From assembly GCA_016617855.1 (NCBI GenBank), contig JAECUM010093729.1, positions 1 to 64,000 on the forward strand: a stretch of 64,000 bases of DNA, given 5' to 3'. A program made the translations under genes and the position numbers. The notes under the pieces are model-generated. The model searched no databases and was not told the DNA's origin. It saw nothing but the letters and a program-made list of their open reading frames with translations. Positions 48,016-58,358 of the stretch are shown here, piece by piece. The first letter of the stretch is position 1, and every line of letters starts with the position of its first letter. This DNA comes from Megalonaias nervosa (lineage: Eukaryota > Mollusca > Bivalvia > Unionida > Unionidae).

Positions 48016-48338
48016 GGACCGCTCCGGTGGCCTAGTGGTTAGAGCGTCCGCCTCGGATGCGGGAGGTCGTGGGTTCGATCCCCGGTCGAGTCATACCAAA
48101 GACTTACAAAAATGGTACTAACAGCTGCCTCGCTTGGCGCTCAGCGTTAAGAGGTTAGTGTTAGGACTGGTCGGCCTGGTGTCAAGATAATGTGACTGGG
48201 TGGGACATCATGCTACATGTCTGCGGCATGATGCCCCAGTGCTAGACATCACTATAAACTGCCACACTGCAGACATCGTAGCGATATGACTGAAAAATTG
48301 TTAAAGCTACGTTAAAAATCATAATCACATCACATCAC
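48016..48338 (+). mobile_element. tRNA-derived SINE with 12-bp target duplication
   Basis: ATGACTAAGATC is repeated exactly at 48004-48015 and 48339-48350. The head GACCGCTCCGGTGGCCTAGT, GGTTAGAGCG and B box GGTTCGATCCC (48072-48082) derive from a tRNA; the anticodon loop region reads CTCGGAT, which would put CGG at the anticodon (proline-like), with low certainty. The 3' end has short AATC/ACATC repeats. The same family occurs inverted at 41150-41520. It sits inside the DIRS element and is therefore younger than it. Confidence 0.92.
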
Positions 48339-48378
48339 ATGACTAAGATCCTCCCTGCCATGATGATGGAATGTGCCC

Positions 48379-49830
48379 TTAATAGTAATTGGAGCCAACT
48401 TTTTCTAATTGAACAAGCCAATGATAAAAGTCAGATACAGCTACTTTCCATGACTGAAGGGTTGAATTATCCCTGCTGCAGGGCTCTCCAGACAAGAACC
48501 AAGCAAGAAGGAGAAGATGGTCTTGGCAAGGACTGAACATGTGGGTCCAAGGTTGTTTGAGAAAATTTGGCCTGGACAGGATATTCGTGGGAAATTCTAC
48601 TGTTAGATCAAGGAGATCATTAATCCAGAATTTGTCCCTATGGAGAGGGCAATCAGAATCATTTTGCACTTCTGGCCCCTCAATTTCTGTATAAACTTTG
48701 GATCTTAGATTGTTGGGGTGGGGTAAGCAAAGGACCACAGACAAAAAAGAGTTAATGGATCAAGCCTCTGCATCCTGTACTGGGGAAATGAAGGTGAACA
48801 GTTTGTGATTCCATCTAGTTGTAAAAAGATCAAACATCGGACACCCCTATATCTGGCAAATTTGATGAAAGACTGTAAGTTGGAAGGACAAATCTGCACA
48901 TACGATCACATCCAGGTGTATCTTTTGCAAGGTATTCCTTTCATGAGCCAACTTTGTTTCTACCACTGGTCCAGGAATGATACTATGTGACTCATCATGC
49001 TGATCCTGTAATCATGTGGCATGGAAGAGAGGCACCCTTGAGATAGTAATGTCATCTGCAATGGGCGAATGTAGAGGCAACCCAGCAAGATAAGATCCAA
49101 GGAGCAGTAGAAACTCTTCGGTTGTGATCCATTTCATGTTGGAAATAGATTCTCTGAGGATGTTGATTCAGACCACCTGAAGGTGGGAAAGACCAACTTG
49201 AGGTGGGTGAGAAAATCCATACCCACAAGAACTCATAAGGATGGACAAAAATCAGACTTCCTAACTGATCAGAAAACCTAGATGATGTAACAGGGAAATT
49301 AGATATTCTTTCCGTAGACTAGAATGGAACTGATCATATGTTTCTGGAGGTCGTCATCTAAATCAGCCAACATGGAAGTAGATTAAGTCATATGGAACAG
49401 GAACTTGACAGCGTTGAGTAGTTCATAGCATGGACTTACGTTCAAGCTGGGAGACAACATGAAACTGATAACAATTTCCTCAGTATGTAAACTGCTGGAA
49501 TTTCCCTAAGGACAGATGGATGGCATCTGTCAGATACAGACAAATGGCAAATTCATTCTGCTGGGTGGAGAGGCAGACAGATCTTGCCTTCTCCATCTTG
49601 AATGCCATTGGCCATCCAGACCATAAAAGACTTGAGGAAAACTCCAGAGACTCTAGATTCAGAACAATCTCCACTGCCTGCTTCTCAAAATAAGGGTCTG
49701 GATCTCTTACTACAAAAATGTGTCCTTTACCAAGACTGTCAGTACTTCTGTCAGGAATGGAGAGGATAAAAAGGTAGGGTGTTGGCAAAACGAGAAAGGA
49801 AGCCCCTCTGAAACAATCTGGATTGCCCAC
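48379..49830 (-). pseudogene. DIRS reverse transcriptase and RNase H, broken
   Basis: An open segment 49830-49480 leads into the RT palm, where SLNVSPCYELLNAVKFLFHM (about 49443-49384) sits at the position of the conserved FGL-x-x-SP block. The catalytic Asp pair should follow; the reading there gives LADLDDD (about 49369-49350), so a D-D pair may persist in altered context. The RNase H end is clear in 48744-48379: FLKQPWTHMFSPCQDHLLLL followed by AWFLSGE, a hallmark tail of DIRS/Ngaro polyproteins. In between, stops and frameshifts are frequent. Function would be copying element RNA into cDNA. Confidence 0.75.
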
Positions 49831-50241
49831 TTGCTTGGTGGAAAGAGATCAATCCAACACTGTTTGAAAAAACAAGAGTCTGGCACCTATCAGATAGTTG
49901 TCTGTGGTCAGTCAGGGACAAGTCAGTGGCAGAAGAGCAGAGTTATGGGGACAGAGAAACTTCGCTTTTATATCCCCTTGATACAACTGCTTCTGAAACT
50001 GATCAGCAGATTGTTTTAATGTATAGGATTCAGATCATGGCTGACTTTTGGGTTGTGTAGTGTATGATCTCATATCTCCATGTCTCTGGTCATCAGGTCA
50101 TAGAGGGTAAATCAGAGGTGACGTATCAGGCAATGATTCCTGCACAGAAAGATGGAGAGGCAGTTCTTGGGCTGCCAGTCTCTGCAATTTCTCTATCTTG
50201 CCACTGAGCAGCAGAGGCAATCCAAAGGGAGGTTTGCTGGG

Positions 50242-50930
50242 TCAGAATGGGATGTGCATTGCCAGCCTTAGCAAGTCCAACAATGAGGGCATGGTGACTA
50301 TATTGTGAACAGGTTTCGAAGCGGTGTGCAGAATGTCTTTATCCATCATATACATACAGAAGCAGGCAAAGTCAGATTGACAGCAGCGTAGTTCTTGTCT
50401 AGCACAGAAATTCTTTAAAGAAGGCATCAGAATGGTTCTTATACCAGGGAAATTACAAAGAATGCTGCAGGTTGACTCTCCAAAAAAAGAACGGTGTTTG
50501 GAATTACCTGGGCCATTGATCTTGGCAGCTAGGCTACAATATCCTAGATTTTTTTCTAGACTGCGGGGAAGAGGGAAGGATGGTCTGACTTCTTCTTCAT
50601 CAGAAATAACTGAGGCCTTGACCCTGCACACCAGTGTAAAAGCTGGTGGGTGGCATGTATTCTAAGTTCAGCAACACCCCATAAATTCCTCTAAAACCAC
50701 TTTAAAGCTATGATCAGTCCTTTCCATGGTGGGATCTGAGCATGAACCATCATCAGATTTATCCCCACACTCAATGTGTGGGTTGTCCTGGTTGTGATCA
50801 AAATTGCCATTCGTATAATACATTCCTACAAGCAAAGATGAGGCAAACTTATTGTCTTTAATACTGTCACTGTACCATCCAAGAGTACAAGGTGTCTGTA
50901 AATGGTTAGCCATATCCACAGGATGTATTC
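50242..50930 (-). pseudogene. DIRS gag-like ORF, partly open
   Basis: A 129-codon frame (50631-50242) reads RPSFPLPRSLEKNLGYCSLA and later MPSLLDLLRLAMHIPF, the Leu-rich style of DIRS ORF1/gag proteins, with a second open frame upstream (50919-50668) rich in Asp/Asn/Cys. Assignment rests on position 5' of the RT and on general composition, not on a sharp motif. A start codon and the link between the two frames are uncertain. Confidence 0.45.
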
Positions 50931-51210
50931 AACAAACTGGTATGGATGGCAAAGCCAGTATGTTTGTCAGGTATATGGATGGCTGTGTAGAGATTTGTAC
51001 TGGTGGAGTATTAGTAATGTTAGGCCAACAGACAGATCTGTCAATAAGATCCCCAGTAACATTAACATTCCATGGCTCAACTTGATGAGGCAGAGGATAT
51101 GTAACATAGCCATATGGTTACTGAACTGTACGGATTCAAAGCCAGAGAGCGAGACATGATTGTCAGCAGCCAATATGGCATCAAAACTGAGGTGTGGCCA
51201 GATGGCATCG

Positions 51211-51550
51211 CTCATTCAAGTCATTTATTAACCCCATGCACCCAACTTACATGCCCAAAGGCCATGTTCAAACAAACTGGGGGACTTACACCACCTGGGC
51301 TGCCTAGAATTGGGTGGAAACTCCTCCAAAGTGTCAAAATTCTTGACTAAAACAGAGTAAGATGTAAGGATATGGAAATGATCATTCAAGTTATTTATAA
51401 ACCCCATGCACCTTGACCTACAGGCCAAAAGGTCATAGCTGAACATGGACAGGGACTTACACCACCTAAACTGCCTAAAATTTGGGTGGAAACTCCCTCA
51501 AAGCATTGAAATTCTTGACTAAACGAGAGGAAGATGAAAGGATGGGGAAA
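51211..51550. repeat. Tandem duplication of about 170 bp in the DIRS 5' region
   Basis: ATTCAAGTCATTTATTAACC at 51213 and ATTCAAGTTATTTATAAACC at 51383 begin two copies that both continue through GGACTTACACCACCT and AAATTCTTGACTAAA. Divergence between copies is about 15% by eye, so the duplication is old and could be ancestral to the element. Confidence 0.85.
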
Positions 51551-52265
51551 CATTGTTCAGAACTAATCAACTCTGTTGCTGATTGTTGTAACTAATGATA
51601 CACCTGTAACTCCAGGGATGGTGTTGATGGTGGAGAAGTTGCAGCTTCCTTGACTCCACCAGATGTAATGGCATCCCCAACTAGACTGGCAAAAGAGTCA
51701 ATATAAGGTGAATGTTCTAAACATCAGTAATCTCAGTCCTTGGTTTTCCACATCACTGCCCGTTTCTTGCAGTTTTCCCTAGAACTGTTGACCATACATT
51801 CTCCAATCAACTGGCCCACATGCTGCACATAGGCAACAATGTGGACTTTGTACATGTAAGATACAAGTTGCTGACTCTTCATTCTTGCATTTAGTTTACA
51901 AATTGTTATAGTTAATTCAGAAATGACATAGTAAGAAAAGAGAAAAAGAGAATTGTATAATTAACTGCATTATGAATGCCCGAGTCACCCACTATACCAC
52001 TGTACATAAACATAAACTTCAACATGTTCCATTACAATGTAACTGTATAGAGCCATGCAGTCAAAGAATGCAGAAACTAAGTCTACATTGGTGAAAAATT
52101 CACATAATTTGGGTCACAATTAAAAAAATCATTTATACCACCTATAGAAATCCTTAATATATCCGAAGATAAGAAAATCTTCAGTGGATGTAATGAACAG
52201 TAACACAAAATTCAATGGATTTCAGGAGGCGAAATGAACAATGTTGTAAGTTCACAGAAAATCTT

Positions 52266-52441
52266 AAAACTAGCACCAGCTGTAGTTGGTAAGGGCAGAT
52301 AATGGGCAAGAGTTATTGCTCTTTATCTATATAATGTAGACAGAAAAGACAAGTTTTCATCTTGGGTGAGCTTGATTCATCAGGTAGTAGGGCTTATATT
52401 CCTAATGTTAATCTGATCAGTGAACATATTCAAAGGAGAAA
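52266..52441. repeat. DIRS 5' inverted terminal repeat
   Basis: Reverse complement of 46700-46873, with about 70% identity by eye and several indels. Confidence 0.75.
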
Positions 52442-52774
52442 AGGATTTGGTTTTTATCGCCAAGACTGCTATAAAAAGTACACAATTCACCTAAGACTAC
52501 TCTGAATGGAGCTGCCATTGTGAAAAGTTATTCAATGCTGAAATCTGAATGGCAGGTCGGCCTGGGTTAATAACCAGCACAGTCAGTCATTGACAAGTAA
52601 AGTTTGACAACTTCATTGCCTGCTAACTGGTTATAGTGGAAGGCTATTTAGCCTACAACTTCCTGCTCCATTAGATCAGCCAATGAAGGCTACTAACTTT
52701 TCCATATTTTATTTCATAAACATATACTATTATAATAAAACTCCAACAGCATGACTAATGGCACCTCATATATA
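52442..52774 (-). other. Intron sequence, no feature
   Basis: Between the DIRS element and the 55-bp array; nothing recognised. Confidence 0.5.
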
Positions 52775-52990
52775 TCTAATCAATTCTTTCTGGCTTTACC
52801 TGTTGGAGTGGAAACTCATATATAATATATGGAATCAATCCTTTCTAGCTTTACCTGTTGGTGTGGAAACTCATATATAATATATGGAATCAATGCTATC
52901 TAGCATTACCTGTTGGTGTGGAAACATATACAACATATGGAAACAATCCTTTCTAGCTTTACACGTTGGTGTGGAAAATCATATATAACA
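52775..52990. repeat. 55-bp minisatellite, first part (about four copies)
   Basis: Unit TCAATCCTTTCTAGCTTTAC, CTGTTGGTGTGGAAACTCAT, ATATAATATATGGAA. The array is interrupted at 52990 by a transposon and resumes at 54589-54640. Confidence 0.9.
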
Positions 52991-54588
52991 CAGGGGTCAA
53001 GCTAGACTAGAAATTTACGGAGAAGTGACTTCTCCTTTTGAACAGAACAGGGAGAAGTGAGAGCTCAACAGGAAGAAGTGGACGTGAAGCAAGAAACACA
53101 ATATATATATATGTATATATATATATAATGTATGTTCTCTTATTTCAATTATGCCCTCTATTTCGCAGCATGCATATTTGCATTTAACATTGGATTTAAG
53201 CAATACTTTATTTTCAAGTCCAAAATTATCTCAGTTATTTTGGTCATATGATTCTAAAAGTGAATAACAGAAACTACATTGTAACAAATTTTAACCAGAT
53301 TACATTATTGTAATTGCAAGTTCGTAAAAATGCCTAATCAACTACCCTTAATCAATTTTTTAAAAATTTTCTTTATTTTTTTAAAATATGTTTTCTCAAT
53401 AATGGCACTTTCAAAGATTTCTAAACGCATTTGAAACAATCCCTGTACCATGTACATGAGGGCAAATGCACGTGTCTTCAAATCATACTGTTCATCCTCA
53501 TTTCCTTGTTGCAGATAAAACATTAAGTAACTATTCACACATAACACACTAAAATACATAAAGTTACAGACATGGGTCCTTTATAGTTGGCATATGAACT
53601 AAACCCTTCTTTCCAACCGAATCAACACAGACGTGAGTGCATCTGTTTGAGAAGGAGGGGTTTTCGTAATGTGTAATCACTCACTTTGCTTCACTGCAAC
53701 AGTCCATTGACAGGATTGCAAATTTATGATTTATTTGCCTAAGTACTTGAAGTAATTTTAGGCATTGGTTAAGTAGCATCTGCTTCGCTGCTTTTTAACG
53801 CATTTTCACAAATACAAGTGAAGTCTGAAACAACTCTGACCTTACAACGCTTCTCCGTTCTCGCAAATTCCACAAAATAGCATTATCCCGTACGTTTCTG
53901 ACCAACATAATTGCATTTTAAAGTTAAATCTTAAATAACATAATACCTCGACTTTGCTTTCTATGAATTGTATATTTTTCTGAATATATTTGCCCAACGA
54001 TTTACAAAAACAGACAATCTAATAAACTGGTACTTCCCAGACATAGTGATGTCTGCCATTATTTCCCTGTTACTGGTTCACTTACAGTTTCATACTAATT
54101 TTATGACAAAGTAGTGTACAAGAGGCATTGAAAATATCCATATCACTGATTCTGATCTTAAAACACAAACTGCTATTTACATACTATTGTTAAAGCTTCG
54201 AAACACAAGTTTGTATGTTTTATCATCGAGGGATAATATGCGGAAATCAGGCAGTGATACCATCTGATAGCTACTAACTTATTCGGGAAAGGATTAATGG
54301 TCAATCAGCTATCAAAACACATGCCTGTGAATGTGCAAGAGTTTGTTTGTCAGCATAACTGATATCAAAACTAGGCCTAGCTACTGATGGCTTGATGAAT
54401 GCATTTCGCTACAACACAACAGCAGAACTAACCTAAGGCAAGGGGGCATCTCAAAAAGTATTGTCAGTCCATGTACCTCTAAAAAAAAATCAAAGGCGAA
54501 GTCATTTTCACTTTCCTAACAGAAGAAGGTGAAGTTTACATTATTTAGTCGACTTAGTCGCCCGCTTCGCCTGGTAGCATGAACCCTG
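52991..54588. mobile_element. CAGGG-ended DNA transposon (hAT-like), inserted in the minisatellite
   Basis: The left end CAGGGGTCAAGCTA and the right end read in reverse CAGGGTTCATGCTA match at 12 of 14 positions. ATAACA flanks both sides (52985-52990 and 54589-54594), and removing the 1598-bp element and one copy restores a normal 55-bp unit. CAGGG ends are typical of hAT elements, whose duplications are normally 8 bp; only 6 bp match here. Subterminal sequences are rich in GAAGTGACTTC and GTCGACTTAGTCG palindromes. No transposase frame recognised. Confidence 0.75.
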
Positions 54589-54640
54589 ATAACATATGGA
54601 ATCAATCCTTCTAGTTTTACCTGTTGGTGTGGAAACTCAG
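54589..54640. repeat. 55-bp minisatellite, last copy beyond the insertion
   Basis: ACATATGGAATCAATCCTTC, TAGTTTTACCTGTTGGTGTG continues the array of 52775-52990. Confidence 0.9.
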
Positions 54641-54993
54641 CTTTTAAATGAGATGTCATCACACTTCTACATGGTTTTGCACCAAAATTAATGCTCAACT
54701 GGTCTATGCACATGTTGCAAAGAAAGTCTCAGAACCTGAATCCATTAGAAGCAAGGCCCTTGTCTAACTGAATTTCTCAAATTTCTCTTCAAACTGAGAT
54801 TTTACAAATTTCTCCTCAAATTAATATTTTACATTTATCTTGCTCTTTATCCTCCTGATATTATTGGGATTTTGTCAAAAGTAGGACAATCTTCTTGATA
54901 CCTACCTGAAAGACTGATAACGACAAGAAAAGCTGTAAATTAAAATACACTGTATCTAAGTTACTACAACATATAAAAAACAAAGTACTGCAC
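54641..54993 (-). other. Intron sequence, no feature
   Basis: AT-rich sequence directly downstream (minus sense) of the exon at 55143-54994; contains two near-identical phrases around CAAATTTCTCTTCAAA and CAAATTTCTCCTCAAA. Confidence 0.5.
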
Positions 54994-55143
54994 CTGATCA
55001 GGTGGGAGTAGTGTGCTGAAATGTGGGGGAAGCTTCTTTCTGCTCAGGTTCTTGGCCTTTATTATCTCTTCCAGTATAACCAGGTAGTTATTTCTATTCA
55101 TCAACTGGGTTGACACTGACAGAGTCTCTTCACTATTAAATGC
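54994..55143 (-). CDS. JmjC/cupin-type gene, internal exon of 50 codons
   Basis: The minus strand reads TGTATAG as acceptor, then 150 bp, then the donor GTGCAG. The exon is open in phase 0 at both ends and encodes AFNSEETLSVSTQLMNRNNY followed by a helical LVILEEIIKAKNLSRKKLPP stretch and FSTLLPPDQ. It follows the upstream exon, which also ends in phase 0, with the last JmjC strand. The sequence SVSTQLMNRNNY fits the strand after the metal-binding His that closes the cupin barrel. Not preserved by chance: a fully open, charged, non-repetitive 50-codon block exactly between splice sites in very AT-rich DNA. Confidence 0.75.
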
Positions 55144-57044
55144 CTATACAAAAAATGAAACAATGACAGATTCATTACCTGTATCCAGTCAAGTTTAAAC
55201 ATCTACCTTAAAAATATCTTATTCTATCACAAGAAACTTAAATATTTACCATTCAGCACACTACAAGGTAAACAAAATGGTGAAAAAGCAGCTCACATGG
55301 ACTGATGATTAGTGACTATATGGAATTTTCCAGGTAACTCGCTGTTTAAGAATTTGTAGCTTCTTCTGTCAGATTCACTGAGAAGACATTTTTTTTATAA
55401 ATGAAAAGGTTTTTTAAGCAACCCTCTTGGTGCAATTATCAAAATTGTACTGCTTCCTCTTTAAATGCTGTTCACGGGAGCTATAAAAAAAACACCAATA
55501 TTATATGAAGGGTATTTACATAGTTCCAAATATTAGTGTGCTGTACAAGAAAGAGTTTTTTATTAGTGAACAGCACATCAGTGCATCACCTCAGTGCACT
55601 GTATATGCACTTCTACACAATTTCCCCCTATGGTGATCAAATTATTCAATGCCATTTTGTGTTCACTTTTGGGTATGTTGTTTATACACTAGAAAACTGC
55701 GCTTCCAACTGCACGTCAACTTTCAAATCATTTGCCCAACAGTAAACCGCTGATAATGGGACACAACCAAAAATTACATGGAACTAAATCAGGGCTGTAT
55801 GGAGGAAGTGGCAAAGTTTGGACGCTGTGCTCCTTCAGGAAGTCTGTCACAATGGTGACATGTGCAATGTTATTAAGGAGCAGACTTATACCTCATGTCA
55901 TTGTGTATGGATGGGTGGTTTGGTAGTGTTCCATGACTTTTGGCAACACTTTGGAGGCATCAGTGAGTCCAGTAACACTAGCAGAGTCAGGCACACACAC
56001 AAGGATGACCAGTCCTATTACACTGAGTGATTTGTGGTTTCTGCTCATTTTCTACAATCCAAACCATTTTATTTTCTCTTGTTTTAGGCTCATAAAAGTA
56101 AATCCATGTTTCATCACCTGTGACAATATTATTCAAATATTTCGGGTAGTTTTTTTACATTGGGCAAGTACATGTTTGGTGATCTCAACTGAAGCCTGTT
56201 TATGATAAGCCATCAACAAATGTGCGATCAAACTTGCATGACCTTTCTGAGTATCACATGATTGTGCAATTTACTAAAAACCACTGACAAATTAATGCCT
56301 GAGATAACAGATATATCTTCCAGTGTATCAGGCACTGTCATCAACTGCCATGTTCACAGTATCAACTTCCCACTTACCAGTCACAGAAAATGGTCTTCTA
56401 GAAAACGGGTTATCTTCCACAGATTGATGATCATATTTAAAACAATGAAACCATCAACATATTAGATAAAATGAAAGAGAAATGCAACCATAAACTTTGT
56501 CCAAATCACCCCTGATATCACTGGGAGAGAACCTTATGAGCAAATGAATTTTACAGTATGCTCTTGGCTCAGTACCATAACTGTTTCTTCTTCTCAGACA
56601 TTTTAATGTCACTGTTATTTACCTATGTTATATTACATGCATATATCTGCACATGCTACATGTAATATTATCAAGCAGAAACCAGCTTTCTTCTTTCAGC
56701 CACAGTGACCTTGACCCCAAAATAAATAGGCTTCTTCCTTATTCCCTGCATGCCATCCAGAAATTTATGTCCAGCTCTGTGATGTAGAAACTAATGTTAC
56801 TCTTTGGTTTTTCTTTCACTCACAGTCATCTTGACCATCAACCCTTAATTTAATACTTTCCTCCCATGCTCAATGTACAAGTCATGGCAATGGTAGATGG
56901 CGGAGAACTTGAGTTATTGTGCAGGAATCAAACAGGACACATTTATATTTTGTACATACAGATGGACATTGTAAATAATATAATCTACCTGCTGGTGGGC
57001 ATTTAAAAACGTGTATGGCTGCTGTCTGTAAGATAATGACTGAC
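55144..57044 (-). other. Intron holding a mariner relic
   Basis: Between the two JmjC-type exons. Apart from the mariner transposase remnant (55570-56601), no other feature is recognised. Confidence 0.6.
55570..56601 (-). pseudogene. Mariner-family transposase, broken
   Basis: Minus strand. The N-terminus starts MSEKKKQLWY at 56601, and is followed by fragments of the helix-turn-helix region. The middle reads MAYHKQASVEITKHVL and then the first catalytic block VTGDETWIYFYEPKTREN (about 56123-56070), Asp intact. The second block is degraded (LLNNIAHVTIVTDFLKE, about 55878-55828), with Asn where the Asp is expected. The third reads YSPDLVPCNFWL, with Asn (55773-55775) where mariners have the catalytic Asp. 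The CDS length fits the usual 340-350 codons. Many stops are present. Terminal inverted repeats were not identified. Cut-and-paste activity at TA sites is lost. Confidence 0.85.
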
Positions 57045-57168
57045 CTGATGATACCATCCAGTGGGAATAATCAGTAGTTCACCTGTCCTTTGCTCCACTT
57101 CAATGTGTTCTGCATTAAGAAAATTTGGATATCGCCAGTGATCCACTTTCTCAAATGCATCAATTGGA
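57045..57168 (-). CDS. JmjC/cupin-type gene, exon with the C-terminal metal-binding His
   Basis: Minus strand: acceptor TTTTCCAAG before 57168, donor GTCAGT after 57045. The exon begins with the last base of a split codon and then encodes PIDAFEKVDHWRYPNFLNAE, HIEVEQRTGE and LLIIPTGWYHQ. The GE-x-LIIP-x-GWYHQ block is the late strand of JmjC/cupin-8 proteins that holds the second iron-binding His, after a Pro-rich lid (PIDAFEKVDHWRYP). Members are 2-oxoglutarate- and Fe(II)-dependent hydroxylases or demethylases acting on proteins or RNA. I cannot name the subfamily. The H-x-D/E exon must lie upstream and was not found in the window with confidence. Confidence 0.8.
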
Positions 57169-57235
57169 CTTGGAAAAGAAAAATAAATAACTAGATTAGA
57201 TAAATATAAAGACTTACACAGTGCAAAGCTATCGG

Positions 57236-57545
57236 ACACAATAGCTGTCAGAAGACACCACCACAGCTATCAGAAACAACAGCTGTTAAAAGACACCACT
57301 GCAATCAGAAGACACTACAACTATCTGAAACAACAGCTGTCAGAAGACACCACAGCTATCAGAAACAACTGCTGTCTGAAGACACCACAGCTATCAGAAA
57401 TAGAACTATCAGAAGACACCACAGTTATCAGAAACAACAGCTGTCAGAAGACACTACAGCTATCTGAAACAAAAGCTGTCAGAAGACACTACAGCTATCA
57501 GAAATAACAGCTGTCAGAAGACACTAAAGCTATCAGAAACAACAG
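57236..57545. repeat. 35-bp minisatellite next to the JmjC exon
   Basis: The unit CAACAGCTGTCAGAAGACAC, CACAGCTATCAGAAA recurs eight or nine times with substitutions and deletions. It starts 70 bp upstream of the exon. Confidence 0.9.
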
Positions 57546-58037
57546 CTCCCAAGTACACCAAAAGTTGACCAGTAACATCTGATGAAGACCACTGTGCTCC
57601 AATTTCAAAGGAAATCGTAGCTCTTTAGGCAATTATATCTTTAATTTTCTTTTTTTTTCATAGTAAAGGTTTATCATCATAAAACCCCACTTAGTTTGCC
57701 TTTTTTTACTGCACAATTGTATAGGCATTTTGTATCATAATTTCAGCAAATGGCAATAGCAGGCAAGTGGGTAATATAAACAAAGCAATCTAATTGGAGA
57801 TATACATGGTTGTTTCCCCACTGTGATCAATAACATACATATGTGCCTGTAGAGTCAATAATGCATATACACTGATCCCAAACATGGAACATGATGAAGC
57901 ATCCAGTAACCTACTTTTGGAATGATGGTATCTATAAATCATAGTATCCATTGAAAAGTACATAATGCCACAAAAAACGATTGCTTCTGAATTGCTCCTA
58001 ACTGTGACATTTCATCAATGTTATCTGATGGCAAAAG

Positions 58038-58058
58038 GGTAGGTCACAGTGACCTACC
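58038..58058. promoter_or_regulatory. Estrogen-response-element-like palindrome
   Basis: AGGTCACAGTGACCT (58041-58055) is identical to the classic estrogen response element (half-sites AGGTCA and TGACCT, spacer CAG) and is extended by three more paired bases on each side. Function is not implied: molluscan steroid-type receptors differ, and the motif could be part of a dispersed repeat. Confidence 0.4.
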
Positions 58059-58339
58059 AATAATTTGATGTACGGGTTTTAAATCCTCTTTCTTGTTACC
58101 TTGAGGCTTATATTTTGACATCTTTCAGAAGACCCAAACCACTTTTGCATGATCCATATAAACATGAAAGGGGCATTCAGTGTTAACAAGATCTGTATGT
58201 CCATCTGTCTGTTCATCTCTGCATCATACCTTGATTCAGTTTTACTACTTTTGGTCAGATTTTCTGGCAGTCTTGCTTACAGAGTCTATTAGTACAGCAT
58301 GGGATATAACTTTAAGAGAACTAAACTGCCATCCCAAAA

Positions 58340-58358
58340 GTAGGTCACCATGACCTAC
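58340..58358. promoter_or_regulatory. Second ERE-like palindrome
   Basis: AGGTCACCATGACCT (58343-58356 region) has perfect half-sites with a 3-bp spacer CCA, flanked by GT and AC. About 300 bp from the first site and within similar wording (GGCAAAAGGGTAGGTCAC and CCCAAAAGTAGGTCAC), so both may belong to one repeat family. Confidence 0.35.

Larger units (their letters stand above)
46700..52441 (-). mobile_element. DIRS-type tyrosine-recombinase retroelement, decayed but near full length
   Basis: The element is 5.74 kb and bounded by inverted repeats of about 175 bp: 46700-46873 against 52266-52441 (shared blocks ATTAGGAATATAAACCCTAC and GGTGCTAGTTTTAAG, with many substitutions). An internal segment 46932-46972 is the reverse complement of the outermost left end (TGTTTCTCCTAGAAT, then CTGATCACATTA), which is the internal complementary region diagnostic of DIRS elements. 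Minus-strand order is a gag-like ORF, RT/RNase H, then tyrosine recombinase. The size is normal for the group. All ORFs contain stops. A SINE is inserted at 48016-48338. No target duplication is expected for DIRS and none is seen. The element lies in sense orientation in the last intron of the JmjC-type gene. Confidence 0.85.

Noticed and set aside
48016..48090. Functional tRNA gene at the SINE head
   Set aside because: The acceptor and anticodon stems do not fold as a full tRNA, and the sequence continues into a SINE body with target duplications.
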